Source of the DNA: Muscardinus avellanarius
Taxonomy: Eukaryota > Chordata > Mammalia > Rodentia > Gliridae
Direction: 5' to 3'
DNA: 64,000 nt
Assembly: GCA_963383645.1 (NCBI GenBank)
Contig: OY726557.1
Span: 123,120,723 to 123,184,722, forward strand
Below, piece after piece: positions 1-13,900 of the stretch (position 1 is the first letter of the stretch; every line of letters starts with the position of its first letter). Under the pieces are notes generated by a model that saw only the letters and a list, made by a program, of their open reading frames with translations, was not told where the DNA came from and did not search any database. Made by a program: the position numbers and the translations under genes.

Positions 1-1589
1 AGATATGCACATAAATAGACATTTAGAAGTTGTAACCAGTGCCCTAAAGGAAGAATATATAGTGCTACTAGGACATGTGGCTAGGGGGTCTGACATAGGG
101 TAGATAGTTGAGAAGAGATGGCCCAGAGGAAATGACATATAGCTTGAAATCTGAAAGATGAAGAGGAGGTGTGGGCCGAAGGTATGAGCACGGGGGTGGA
201 AGAGTGTCGTCTGGTCAGGGGGAGTAGACTCGTCTTGTTTTGACAGAATTTGGAGAGGCTGCACTCTAAATACTGATTACTTTCAGAAACAGGAAGGAGT
301 GGTGTGGTGTGACAGGAGCATGGGCTCAGATCTGGAATGCCCGTGGTGAGTCCTGGCTCTGCCACCTGCTTAGGCCAGTCTCAGGCCAGTCTCTCTACCA
401 GCCCATGCTTCTGCTTCCTCATCTGTAAGACCTTGCAGGGTCGTGGCGAGGACGAGTGAGCTGTCAATCGCTCAGGCAGTGCCTGGTGTAGAGCCTGCTC
501 TGGTTGTACATTGACTCCTGATTTCTAGTGTGGTGCTCTGTGAACTAGGAGTGTCCAAGCCTGGTCCTGTGGTCTTAACGATGATGTCAGGGAGGTTGCA
601 TGATTTCCCTGAAGATCAAAGAGTAAGCGAATGGAAGGTGGAGTCCGGAAGTAAATTGTTGAAAATTTCCAATTCAGTACTTTTTCTGCTCAAATCATTG
701 CTTTTTTTTTTTTTTTTTCATTCACACGGAGCCCTAATGACATGTGTAAGTATTTAGGACTGAAAGTGAGTGTCTTCTGTTCCTCAGACAGCACCTTTGT
801 GAGCATCTGTTTGGAAGTGTTAGGTGTGGTTCTGAGTGGGTCAGGCAGAGTGACTGGATTCAACTTTTTTGAGTCACTGGTTTCCTCCTAGATCAGAGTG
901 ATGAGGTTGCAGGACACCTTGGGGTTGATTTCAATGTAATGGTCGGCAGCTGTGACATCCCTTCAGCATGTGCCAGGCACTGTACCATCCTGTGGCACAG
1001 GAATAGGGCACAAAAAGAAACAAGGCAGCCCTGCCATAGGGGTTGAAGAGACTTGGTGCAGACATGTTATAAAAATGTTACCAGCTGGTGCTCTGCCAGG
1101 GCAGTGGTCAAGTGCTGAGTGCTGTTTGCTGAGCAGAGGAGGGAGAACAGCTAACTTCCTGGGAAAGGATCCATCCAGAGTCAGAGTGATTTCATGTCCT
1201 GAGGATGAACTTAAATTAGGACACACTAAGAAGGATGTCCTTAAGACCCTTATCTGTGTATATGAGGGGTGAGGTGCGCTTCATGGAGCAGGCCGTGGAT
1301 ACAGAGACACTGTTTTCATTACAGATACTTCCTTTTTGGGGAACTTAGTGTGACTCCTAATATATCTGAAACAGTATGATTATAATCTATATGGTTTCAG
1401 TGGGGTTCAAAATGGAAACTCAAAAGTTTCCAGATCATTCTGATTCATCGTTTGCTATTCTTATAAAATTAGAAGTTCAGAATGCGATATCTTCCCTAAA
1501 GCTACAAACCGTTTTCTGACTCTTGGGTTATAATAAAAGTAGGATCTTCTATGGTAAAACTTCCTGTTTTTCAAAACACTGCTAGATAC

Positions 1590-1591
<2 letters not shown>
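1..1591. other. Upstream flank of JAML, no gene seen
   Basis: No exon of JAML or a neighbour is recognisable. A MIR-like stretch appears around 330-450. Any JAML non-coding exon or promoter may lie here or beyond the window, but nothing in the sequence fixes it. Confidence 0.5.

Positions 1592-1638
<47 letters not shown>
1592..1638. repeat. (GT)n microsatellite
   Basis: An uninterrupted GT run directly abutting the 3' end of an antisense SINE. Confidence 0.95.
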
Positions 1639-1642
<4 letters not shown>

Positions 1643-1835
1643 CTGGGGATTAAACTCGGGTATTCTACATTTGAGCTACATCCCAGCTGTATTTTATTTA
1701 TTTATTTAGAAACAGGATCTCATTAAGTTGGAGAAGGCCTCACTATTTTGTTGAAGCTGGCCACAAACCTGCGATCCTCCTGCCTCCACCTCCCAAGTAC
1801 TGGGATTGCACGTGTGCACAACAATGCTCAGCTAC
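1639..1835 (-). mobile_element. Dimeric B1/ID-like SINE
   Basis: On the minus strand it has the left half (TGTAATCCC-type B-box region), A-rich linker and right half ending in CCCAGTATTA. It is diverged. Confidence 0.85.
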
Positions 1836-1857
1836 ATTGTCGTATTTGATCTTTGAG

Positions 1858-1985
1858 TTATAAGGATCTCACTAAGTTGCAGAAGGCCTCACTAAATTGT
1901 TGAGGCTGGCCACAAACCTTCAATCTTTCTATCTCAGCCACCCAAGTACTGGGATTGTAAGTGTGCACACCACACCCCGCTACAT
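1858..1985 (-). mobile_element. Partial SINE (left half)
   Basis: Antisense left monomer only, ending with a cross-shared CACTAAGTTGCAGAAGGCCT block and CCCAAGTACTGGGATTG. Confidence 0.75.
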
Positions 1986-2609
1986 TGCCATATTTGATCT
2001 TTGAATTGTTTCCACAACTCAAAGTTGTTACAGGGAAGGAAGAAGCTCAGTAAGGTCAGTATTACCTAAGGAATGAACCTCCTGGAAGTTTGACCCTGAT
2101 TTTCCAGATGGAGTATTTTGTTGTTAAGAAGACAGGTAAGGAATGTTTTAGACAACCGCATTTTATAAATTAAAATGGCCACCATCTGTTGTTAATGTAG
2201 TAAAGAGACCTCTTCTCTTAGCAGATTGGGAGATGGAATTTCTCCAGCAGCAGGTGGCAAGGGGTGCAGGAATCATGGATGGGTAGGCGCAGTACTAGGC
2301 AGGAACCCAAGGCTGGCAGATTATAACCCCTTGGCTTTAGGGTTCTTAGGCCTCGCTAAGAAAATTGGGGGGCATTGTATAGAAGAGCGAGCCCTTTTCC
2401 AGGAGCTGGTGAATGCAGTGAAATTAACACCACAGAGATAATATAGACATGAGAGAAACACTTTTGCCAGTGTACAACCCAGTTCTCATTCTTATTCTAC
2501 CTCTGCTGCCCTGCAATAAGTAAACAAACAAACCTTTCATGTGGTTTCTTTGTGTCCTAAATTTGGCTAATTCTAGGGGTTCAGAATTTCTCCTTATCTA
2601 TCTATCTCT

Positions 2610-2708
2610 TCTCCCACACTAAGTTGCTGAGGCTGGCTGCAAACCTATGATCCTTCTGTCTCAGCCTCCCAAATTCTGGGATTACAAGTATGTACCACTG
2701 TGATTGCC
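2610..2708 (-). mobile_element. Partial SINE (left half)
   Basis: Antisense remnant with CTCAGCCTCCCAAATTCTGG and a GGCTGCAAACC block. Confidence 0.75.
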
Positions 2709-3004
2709 TTCTTCATATATTTAACAGTAGTAATTCTGATTTAGTTGGAAAGGTAGGTAACAATTTCAGGCTGAGTATCCTATAATTTATTGTTGGTATG
2801 CAATGCTCAGGCTGAGAAGTGTTTAGGGTTGTCATTTTAAGGGTATCCTACAATTGTTTGCTTTTTTTTTTTCTCTTGCAAAGCAACTTTCTTCAAACCT
2901 TCCCTCAAGCGTATCTAGACTAGCACTTGAACGACTCTCCAGACATTACTCGGTTTTGGTTTTGATAGCACTTATCAACAGCTGGTATCTTCTTTTTCTG
3001 TATA

Positions 3005-3535
3005 TTTTTATTGGTGTATTGTAATCACAGTGAGATTCATCTTAGCGAGATTCAAAGTGATGGAGCATACATGCACACGGTACTCGGTGTATTTCTCTCC
3101 ACACACTCCCACCACACTCCCCACTTCTCCCTCACCGTACGTGTTAGTGGAATTGGTAGTGACACCTTCGTGTGTGGACATAACCTTATTTGAACATTTC
3201 ACTTCCTCAATCCCGGCCCACCTTTCCCAATCCTCCTGGCTCTCTTCTCATTTGACCGAAGCCCTTTTTTTTCTTTCTTTTTTTTTTCTGTAGCTTCCAA
3301 GTATGAGATAAAGCATATGACCCTTGGCTATCTGAGACTGGCTGATCTCACTTATTCTCTAGGTCCATTTGTTTTTCTGAAAATGACATAATTTTGTTCT
3401 TTATGGCTGAGTCAAATTCCATTGTGTGTATGTGCCACATTTTCTTTATTCATTCATCTGTTGTGAATTGGGCTGCTATAAATATGGACATGCATGTATC
3501 ATTATAGTATTCTCACTTTAATTCTTTTGGGAAGA
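3005..3535 (-). mobile_element. Antisense L1 3'-end fragment
   Basis: The blocks TTCCATTGTGTGTATGTGCC, CATTCATCTGTTG and GGGCTGCTATAAATATGGAC are the reverse strand of the well-known L1 3' region. The copy is truncated and old. It lies 330 bp before the JAML signal exon. Confidence 0.75.
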
Positions 3536-3867
3536 CAAAATTTTGTGGTTTAGATAAGCACTTAATTTTAAATGGTTTTGTGTGCTATATCTAGGCATAG
3601 TTTGTTGTTGTGATTATTGTTTCGTTTTTTAGCAAAGGAGATTGACCTCAAGGGCCTTGTGCATGATGGAAATGCTCCTGCTTCTTTTTGCCTTTCTTCT
3701 CCCCATGTGAACCGCAGCTGAGGAGACCTTGTCTTGTTCAGTGCTGCCTCCCAGGATGCTGCAGAGGATGGCTGGCTCCTGTAGGCACTCACTATGGGTT
3801 TGTTAAATTAAATTAATGAACTTCTCTTGACATGAGTTCCTGATTTTTTCCCCCCTTTTATCCTAAG

Positions 3868-3930
3868 ATTGAAACATTGAGAGCAGCATGTTTTTCCTAC
3901 TGGAACTTGTCCTGATACCAGCATTATTGG
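3868..3930 (+). CDS. JAML: JAML first coding exon: 5' UTR tail and signal peptide
   Basis: The ATG at 3888 opens 14 codons plus one base encoding a hydrophobic leader (MFFLLELVLIPALL), followed by a consensus GTAAGT donor at 3931. A long pyrimidine tract and a CAG-like acceptor (TCCTAAG ending at 3867) sit just upstream. This exon is therefore probably preceded by at least one non-coding 5' exon, with only 20 nt of 5' UTR here. Coding part is 3888-3930. The upstream exon and promoter were not located. Confidence 0.88.
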
Positions 3931-6200
3931 GTAAGTAGGAGCCAAAGGAACAGGGTGACATTTGATTTCTCATACGTTTTCTGCTTTTTAATTTTTTTTT
4001 CTGTACTGGAGTTGAACTTTGAGCATTTTCTCTCTGAGCTACACCCTCAGCCCTATTTTATTTCATTTATTTATTTTATTATTCATTTATTTATTATTAT
4101 TTTGGTGGTACTGGGGTTCCTGGAAACCCTTCTACCTCTGGGCTACACTCCCAGACACCTATTTTTTATACTTTTATTTGGAAACAGGGTCTCTTAAGAC
4201 AGCGAGGCTAGCTTTGAACCCGGGCGATCCTCCTGTCTCCGCCTCCCAAGCGCGGGGATTACAAGTGTGCGCCACCACGCCCGGTGCTTATTTTTTTTTT
4301 AATTTTTTATTTTTGAAACAGGGTCTTGCGAAGTTTCTGAGGCTGGTCTTGAACCTGGGATCCTCCTTTCTCAGCCTCCCAAGTTCTGGGATTATAGGTG
4401 TGTGACACCACATCTGTCTGGTCTTATGTATATTTTTAAAAGCCAGTTGTATATATTTTCAGTTTTCTTTGGTTTGTGGAACATGGCAGTCCTAACCTAA
4501 AACTTCACACTTTTGCCAAAACAACTGTTTTAGAAGCAGGTGGCCAGGTCTTTTGGGGAAGCTGACACAGAATGTTTATTAGACACAGAATGTCTTTGGG
4601 TTCACACTGGGTGTTCTAGGGCTTCCTTGGGTATACACAGAACATTTTTTTCCTGTGGTATTCCTGCACTTCAAATTGTTATCTTTAAAACCACAGCTTG
4701 TCTGAGGTCCAGAACTGAAATTACCCAAGGAGGCCCAGAGCCCTCTCATGGTTCTCACGCATTGGCCGCGCACAAGCCGGCCTTCTGTGGTTCCTCAAAT
4801 GTGCTGAGCCTTTTCCGAATCAATGGTGGTTTTCTTGGCCTAGAACCTTCCCTGCCTCCCTGGCCTCACCCCAGCAAGCCTGGCCAGCGCTTCCTTCTTC
4901 AGGTTTCTTTTTCCTTCCTTTTGTGAAGCCCGCTCTGGCCTTCTCACACCAGGCTGGAGTCTCCTGCCTCTACCACCCCAGTGCTCAGGGCTGCTTCCGG
5001 TCACTCTGCTCCACTCCTTTCTAAATGTTTAAAATCCTTTTTAGTCCTGTCGTTCTCCTTATCTCGTGGATTAGCTCTGTAGAAGGAAATTAAATGCCCT
5101 CAAGCCTCTATTTTTCTCTCTACTGTTATTTTTGAACTGTGGACAGTGAACTAAATGCTGACCTAGCAAATTTCACAGAGGCTGCCTTTGCTCCACTTTC
5201 AGATGACGGCAAGTGTGTTTACACACAACGCACACACACAAATGCGTACACGTGGTGTGTGTTGGAGAATCTTTTTTAACAGAAGCATCATAGTAACTTT
5301 CACAGAGGGTTTTAATTTTTTTAAATGTTTGGTACTGGAGGCTAAACCCAGGGACATTCTACCTCCAGGCTATACCTCCAGCCCTATTTTATTTTTTATT
5401 TTATAATAGGGTCTCATGATGTCACTGAGGCTGGCCTTGAACCTGTGATCCTCCTGTCTCAGCCCCCGCCAAGTGCAGGGATTACTACACCCGGCTCCTC
5501 AGAGGGTTTTAAATTGTTTCTGCAGAGATCTGTGAAGCAGCCTGCAGGGTTCTGCCCTTCCAGAATGAGTTTCCAGGGCAAACCCTCTAAGGAGTGAGTG
5601 GCTGGGTGGCATCATGGATGGGGCTTTGTGCTTCTGTGTGGAGAGGTTTCCTCTCCTTGGAATGTCTCATTTTCTTCAGCCACTTCTCTACTGAGATCAC
5701 CTTTGGGCAGCAGTTTGTCCGCCACTCCTTTCCAGCAGCTCTTCACTTACGCCTATATACAGTGTCCGTAATGTTAAATTAACTTCTTTTACTTTTAGCC
5801 ACACATACAGCTGCTCGGCTCTTTCTTACAGCAAAATTCTAAATAACGGCTGGAGCTGACTTTGCTTTCTTTCAAAATAACTCTTTTCAGCGGGTTTAGA
5901 GTTCATGTGTTCCTTTCTGTGCCCCCTACGGTGTGAGCCTGCTGTTGGGCAGGAAGTGAGCTCTCTCCTCGCAGGGAAACAGCTTGGATGAAAAGATGGG
6001 CACATCTTTTGTTCATTCCCATATGTGTTCTCCTGGCTCTTTTTTGTTATGAACTGGGAAGCCTCTAAATTTGTCCCTTGATTTTGTTCTCTCTTTGCAT
6101 GGAGCGTATTTTGGGAAGACGGAAATAGCCATAGAGTGGCTTTCTCTTTTATTAACCTCTCTCAGTGTGTGTGTGTGCGTGTGTGTGTGTGTGTGCATGC

Positions 6201-6240
<40 letters not shown>

Positions 6241-8142
6241 CTGTGAGCCCATGGGGGTAAATGCCTAGAAGATGGCAACGCTGGAGGGCCAGGAGCTGGG
6301 GGGAGGGAAAGGGAATTTGAGGGTCTGTGCTGTATCGTCCTACTTACAAGGACCTGTGCTGTAGCCAGTCTGCCAGCCAAAGCAGAGGCGAGCTTTTGTG
6401 AAGGGGCTGGAAAAAGGGAAGAGATCAAACAAAATATGGTGAGTTGGCCATTCAGATGGGGAACCAGTGGGAAATTTAAGAACAAGAAACATCCCCTTTC
6501 CTGTTTATGGTTTTATGGTAAGTGGATGTGGATGGCTAAGTTGATGGGCAGACCTCAGGGCTTCCTCTTTTTTATTTTTTTTTTCTTTAGAAAAGTTGAG
6601 GGGTAGAATTCTAGGAAAGGGGAAGAGATCAGCTGGGAGAAAGGATCCAGAGAGCATTTACTGCAGCATGAAGATGATGAACACTTCAGCTCTAAGCCGT
6701 GTGGATGTGAGGGGTCTCTCTCCGGCTATGTTGGGTTATTGAGGGAGGGGAGATGGATGGTATTTGATGATTGATGCTGATTTTTGTTGCAGAAGGCATC
6801 TGTCTAAATCATGTGTCCTCTTGCCTGTCACTCTACAGATTGTTCCTTGGGCCTGAGTGACTTGATTGTTCCCACCCCTGAGCTAACAGCCCACGTGGGT
6901 GATTCAGTTCTGATGGGATGTGTTTTTCAAAGGACAGAAGAGAAACGTGTGACCAAAGTGGACTGGATGCTTGCAGAGGTAATGAGGAGGACACCTCACT
7001 GTGTAGTAGAATCTCAGGCTTGTGGTGTTAGAACAGGGTGAGGACAAGGAAAACCCATTATCCGGTGCCATGAGGGAGAGTTGGGTTGCAAGAACTTGGC
7101 TTCGGAGGGTGTCATAACTGGGCTTCCTCCCAGCTTGGCCACCTGGTTATGCAGTCAGCAAGATGGATTTAGGGTTATGGTTAGTAGGGTTTGATTACTC
7201 AACCCTGCTAAGCTCTGGCTTCCTGATTGATGAAGAGGAAGTAGTTACAATCACGACAAAGCTCAACTTCTAAGTAGCTGAAGGGTCCATGGGACACACA
7301 TGCACGGTGTTCTCTCTGTTTCCTTTCTCTGACTCCCGCCCTTTATAGAGAAGCGAAGGAAGGTGAGGGGTAATTCCTGTGGTTAGACAAAAGGTACATC
7401 GCACTCACCTTTCTGTGTGTGTGTGGTAGGGAGACAGACTCTTTGAGCATTCCATTGTCCTGGGGAGTCATCTTTTGCTTATTGGCACATGTTCCAAGTG
7501 TTGGGATTGTAAATGCAGCCTGGCTGGGTAAGGGTATTTCCTGGAACTCTTTCGGATTCTCATCAGAAATTCTGGGAGATACTTGGATATCAATCTCAAG
7601 TAGTTTGCTACTAACAATAAAGTCCCAATGTTTGCAAATGAAATATTGTTTTTGCAGCTCAGAGCATAATCCTTGTTATTCCTGTAATGCTACACTCACT
7701 CAAATTTTTATTACTATTTATTGTTATAAAAGGGCTATGGCTGTGGCATAAGTGGAAATAAGAATTTCTGGGGTTCTCCCTCCTAGCCTATTTCCTGCTG
7801 GTGCCTCCTTCTGTTGTGTTAGACATGTTAGCTGGAGGAGGGCAGAAACAGGAGGCATGGCGGCCAGCTTTCCCGGAACTGCAGCCCTGCAACACCAGAG
7901 GAATTGCATAATGTATTTGAGTGCCATCTAATCTGGGGGCTGTGGCAGGAGACAGGGTGAAAATGAGAGATGATTTTCAAAAGTTGTACATTTGATTTCC
8001 AGAGTAATCTTCCAAGTGGGTGTTACATCTTTCTTCAAGCAGTAAGAAATAAAAATGTTTGCATCCTATTTTTCCATTTATCTTGTAGAAAATAAGTCAC
8101 AGAGCCTTGTGCAAGCTAGAATGTTGCCTGGTACATTATTAC

Positions 8143-8178
<36 letters not shown>

Positions 8179-10924
8179 CTGGATACTAAGAACATTTGAT
8201 GATGATGATGGTGATGATGATGGTAGCTATGCTGTCTCCACATAACAGGGTCTTTCAAATCCAGACTCATTGGCCTGGCTCTTTTGATTTTCTCCAACAT
8301 TGTGTTACCCTCCAGAATGAATACGTGCTGTACTATTATGCAAACTTCAGCGTACCTGTGGGGCGCTTCCAGGACCGTGTGCGCTTGGTGGGGGACATCC
8401 TCCGCACTGATGGTTCTTTGCTGCTCCAAGATGTGCAAGAGGCTGACCAAGGAACCTACACCTGTGAGATCCATCTTGAAGGCGAAAGCATGTTGTTAAA
8501 AAAGAACATGGTGCTGCACGTGTTGCCCAATGAACCCACAGGTACAGAGGTGCTTACTTAAAGGGGAGCCAAGGGGCCAGAGGCGAGGGAACTGAATCTG
8601 TTGAGTGAATGCTAGCCTTTGGGCTAAGTATTTAACACAGTGAGTCTTCAGTGAGTGATCATTGCTACAGTAAATAAAAGAAGTGAGCGGATCTCTCTTA
8701 ACTTTTTCACATCTCCTTCTCCATGTGTAAGTGGAAGAGGGCTTTGGTATTTTCCAGAACCCTTGTAAAGCCCCGAAGCTCTAAGGAACCTCAGGTGGCA
8801 CAAAGGGCAAGAACAGGACTTAGATGGGCTCAGGCTCCCATCTCTGTTGCACCCAAAGTCCTTTGCTTCTTTTTCTGCTTTGTTCATTGGGCTGCCAGGT
8901 CAGATTTTGTTTGAAGAAAGAATTCTGCTGCTTTAAAACAGTCTGAGAGTACAGGCCAGGGGAGCCTGAGTCATGGCAAGACAGGCATTCAGAAAGTTCC
9001 TCTCCCTCCCTCTTTGACCCAATATTGGCTGCAAGGCATGCAACCAAGACCATAACTACAGGAGGGACTGTGTTCCCAGAAAAATCTCAAGGGAAATTCC
9101 TGTGAGCAACAGTGATAGCTGTGGAGTTGGTCTCTACAGCAGCAGCTGGAGTGGTTCAGACAATAGAGTGAAGGTTAGAGATAAAGCTCTCTTCTCAGAG
9201 CAGGAAGGTGTCAGAGTGGTTTAATCATAGGATCATTTCTTATTTGGAGATAGTAACATTCTTGGAAAGTAGATAGATTGAAATACTTCAGAGCCCAGCA
9301 TGGTGGTACACATACCCAGTACTTGGAAGGTTGAAACAGGAGGATTGCAAGTTTGAGGACAGCCACAGCAAGTAGTGAGACTCTCATTAACCTGGTGAGA
9401 TCCTGTTTCAAAATGAAAACTAAAATAGGGCTGGAATGTAGCTCGGAGATAGAATGCCCCTGGGTTCACTCCCTAGTACCCCCCCCCACACAAAAAGAAA
9501 TACTTCACTACTGAAGTTACTCATTCTAAGCAATAAGTTACTCATAATAAGTTACGCATTCTACTGACATTTTGAAATTTTTCATTATGTAAATAATATT
9601 TATTCTTTTATAAAAACTAATGACATCCAGTGTCTCTAAAATTTTATTTGCTGTACTGATATAAGCACTTCCAAATGTGTAAATTAAAAATGACTGGAGA
9701 GCTCAGTATGTTCTGTATGAGTGTGGGATAGAAGGGCGTCTATGGCCTTGGAGCACTTAGTGTCTAGGTGGCTGCTCCCCCAGCTCTGTTCAGCCCTGGG
9801 AGCACTCTGCCTTTCTTTTCCTTTCTTTCAGGACTCAGAGCCACACGTTTACTTGGGTGTTTTCTGCTTATCTGGGTTTATTCTTTGTCTCTGACCAGCT
9901 TGGAGCATAGTGCTTGGTACAGAGAAAGCAATCAATCAACATTTGTGTAATGAATGTCATTCTTGAATATATTTCCTTTACTTGAATCTGATATGTAAAA
10001 AAAGAAGTAGAAGGTGGCCTGTGATTTTCCCTACTTTTTTTCTTTTTCAGTACTGGGGAATGAACCCAGGGACATTCTTCCTTCAAGCCACACCCTTGGC
10101 CCTATTTTTTATTCTTTATTTTGAAACAGGAGCTCACTAAGTTGCAGAGGGCCTCACTAAGTAGCTGAGGCTGTCCATGCACCGTGATCCATTTATCTCA
10201 GTCTCCCAAGTGTGTGCCACCATGCCTGGCTTCTATTTTTTCTCACTGTCATTTTTCTTTTAATTCCAAAGCTGTGGTTCTCCAGGAAGAAGAACATCAG
10301 ATGACTATATTTCCTCAGGATTCTCTCTCTTCTCTCTTTTCTTTCTCTCTTTCTTTCTCTTTCACTTTCTTTTTTCCTTTTCTTTTCTTTTCCTTTCTTT
10401 TCTTTTCTTTTCTTTTCTTTTCTTTCTTTCTTTTGTGGTACTCAGGATTGAAGCCAGGGCCTTGCACCACTGCACTGAGTCCCAAGAACTCTCTTTATAC
10501 ATTTTTTTTGCCTTCATTATTCTGTGCTGTTATTTAATGCATTAATGCCTGAACACTTGTCTATACAAGCATAGCTTTCCAAATGGAGAGACACAGACGG
10601 AATCAGAAGGAGCCCATATCAGTTGAATAAATCATAGAAACAGCTGGAACAATGTTAAGAGTTGTCAGATGTTTTCCCAGTGATCAGGAGAGTAGCCTGC
10701 ATTTATTTTTCCCTTTCAGTCAGAATGGGAACAGATCCAACACCTAGTAATTGCATCTAGTCTTCCAATGAAAAGCCATCCAATTTGCTTAATGGAAGTT
10801 GTTTCTTTCCATGTGGACGTTCCTTTTTTCAGTTATCTATAATTTTCTCTACCAAGTCAATCCTTCAGTTTATAGTTTTTTATGACTCTACTACTTTAAA
10901 TCATTATTTTTGTTGTGTGTATAT

Positions 10925-10970
<46 letters not shown>

Positions 10971-13900
10971 GAGGACTGAAACCAGAGACATTCTGCTTCT
11001 GAGCTACACCTCTGTCCCTTTTTAGTTTTCGTTTTGAAATAGGGTCTGGGAGTCTCTAAATTGCCGAGGCTGGTCTTAGCCTCCTGTCTTAGCCTCCCAA
11101 GTACTGGATGACAGGCGTGTGCTGCCATGCCAGGCTTTTGGGGCTATTTTAAATACTGTTGATTAGAATAGGACTTCTAGCTTCCTGTGCTCTGGTTGGA
11201 GAATCGACTCTCCTCTACTCAGGTGAGGAGGTGCAGTGTGCGAGTGGGAGCTTCCTCTCACAGCCCTCATTCAAGTGCTGGCTCTGCCTTTGACTGGGCT
11301 TGTGATTTGTGGCTCTAATTTTTCCCCTCCATAAAATAGGAGAGTAATAGACTATGTATCTGAAAATAATGTAAACACTAATAGATTTATTAGGTATAAG
11401 GTATGAGCCTATATCTAGTATGTTAAAAGTACTCAGAATAGTCACTTACTATTATTATTTAAAAATGAGTTCAAGCCAGGCATGGTGGCGCACGCTTGTA
11501 ATCCCCGCGCTTGGGAGGCTGAGACAGGAGGATCAAAGCCAGCTTCAGCTACTTAGTGAGGCTCTCAGCAACGTATTGAGACCCTGTTTCTAAATAAAAT
11601 ATAAAATAGGTCTGGGAGTATAGCCCAGAGGTAGAAAGCCTCTGGATTCTACCCCCAAGTACCACCAAAAAAATAAATAAAAAAATAAAAATGAGTTCAG
11701 TCCTTAATATGCTGACAAATTCAGAGGGAGGTTTCTTCTCTAAGGCATTCTTTGAATCAGTTTTCATTGCTATCAAAGCAATTCCCTCAGCTGGGCGTGG
11801 TGGTGCACATTTGTAATCCCAGTACTCCCAAGTTCATGGCCAGCCCCAGCTACTCAGTGAGGCCCTCTGCAACTTAGTGAGACCCTGTTCCAAAATAAAG
11901 AATTAAAAAATAGGACTGTGAGGATAGCTCAGAGGTGGAATGACCTGGGTTCATCTCCAGTTCTGCAAAAAAAAAAAAAAAAAAAAAAAAAAAAGAATTT
12001 AGAGTTCATAATACTTTCTTTTTCTTTCCTCTTGCCGTGTGCATCTCCTGCTGGGCAGGAAGTTCCTATGTTCCCAGAGAAAGGGTTTGGATGAAAAGTC
12101 AGCTTACATATCACATTCGTTCACTCCTGAGGCTTGCCCAATGGTGTGTTTAAGGAGCTCTGTCTAGCAAAGACCTAGGCTTTTGTCTCCCTCTGTGCCC
12201 TCCTGCCTTCCATTTCTGAATTCATTTTGTGGTTAATTTGTATAGGGCAGTGTGGAAAGATTAGAAACATCATTCTACTTGTTCTCTTTTCAGGGACCTC
12301 TTAGAATGAGTTATGTGGTAAACATGAAGGAAGAGCCTGGGAGTTGGAAGGCAAGAAGCCCCAGAAGGGGACCAAGTAGGGGTGGGGTGGGGGAGAGAGA
12401 GAGAAGTCAAGGGGAAGCTGGCTACTGTCTTGACCTGATTCATAAGAAAACCAGTGACAAGGAGGGCTGAAGTCAGAACTGAGTCCTAAACAAGCCGTAA
12501 GACAACTTGCAAAAGGATATAAGAATTTAAAGACAGTTACCCGTGATTCATTTTTTCATTTAGGAGAGCCAGTATGTTAAATAGAAGAAATAGAGTTTTA
12601 TAACTTTCCCATTCCTGTTCATTCTAAGCAGATATGGGCACCTGAGTTGATGGATAGAAAGAGGGGCCTCCAGCCTTTCTGTACTTTGTCGACTTAATGT
12701 GGAATTAGAGTTCATGGGAGGAATTCCAGAAAAGGGGCAAGGAGAAAGGGATTAAAGGGGACTAGATAAGAGTTTATTGCAGTCTGAAGACCAGAGAAGC
12801 AGAGTTGCTGTTTATGGGCAGTTAGGGGTCTTTCTTTTACCCTTGGGTGCCATATTGGTCTGAGTGAAGGGCTTCTGAGTACTTTGTCCACCCAGAATCA
12901 TCTGGATCATATATAGAGGAAACACACTCCTGCTTGGTGCTGATGATCCTTGCTCTGAGGGTCTTTGGCTAATTATCCTGTCTTCTAGCAATACGCTGAC
13001 GTCTATAGACTCGACTTCAAGTCTGACTTGGTGTACTGCTTTGTTCCCAGAGGTCACGGTCCACATGGGTGATTCAGCTCTGATGAAATGTGATTTCCAG
13101 AACACAGAAAAGAAAACTGTGACCAAGGTAGCCTGGACGTTCTCTTCAGGAGAGCATGCCAAGGTAATGAGGAAGACTGTCACTGAGTCGCTGAATCCCC
13201 CAGGTGGGTGGACAGTGGGGAGCGGGAGGTCCAGTCGCTGGGGGCCCCCAGGTGGGCGGCGTTTCGAGAGCTTGGGCTTTGGAGCTGGTCGAAACACTGC
13301 TGCCTAGCTTAGCCTCTTGGCTGGGCAACTTTGGCTCCTGGTGGCCAACATGACTCTAATGAAGATGCTGCTGCTGCTGCTTGACTCTTAGGGTGGTTAA
13401 GGGCTGACCTGGGAGCAGGCATACAGAATGCTTTGCATGTTACTTAGCTGAGGCACTTAAGTTTTCTTCTCCTTTTTGCAGAGTCCATGAAAGAATGTGG
13501 GGGATGATTTATGTGGCCTAGTTAGGGAAGCTATGGGCTAGGCATAAGACTGTGATGACATTCTAATTCTTATTTGGGTTATTTTTGTGAGTTTTGGCTT
13601 ATTGTCCCCTTTATATGATGGAGGGAATTTTCTGTCTTCATAGACCTTTTAAGTGTTGGGGTTGGTCGGTCCTGGGGGGCCAGGTGAGGGATATTTTATG
13701 ACTATGATGTGATGACGTGTTTAAGGATCAAGATGTGTTGTAAGGGACATCTTAGGTAAATTGTTATTAGTAGAAGTTAAGGTCAAGGTTTATAAAAGAT
13801 TTCACAAGCTGAGCATGGTTACGCACGCTTGTAATCCCAACATTTGGGAGGCCAAGACAGGAGGATCGTAGTTTGTGGACAGCCTCAGCTACTTAGTGAG

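Noticed and set aside
1..600. Possible end of MPZL3, the expected upstream neighbour
   Set aside because: No coding or UTR sequence of that gene was recognised. Position alone is not enough.
6162..6485. His/Thr-rich and Val/Cys-rich frames around 6.2 kb
   Set aside because: They are translations of a GT/CA microsatellite.
8175..8474. Minus-strand frame with a run of histidines
   Set aside because: It is the reverse reading of a GAT microsatellite and of the real JAML exon at 8316-8541.
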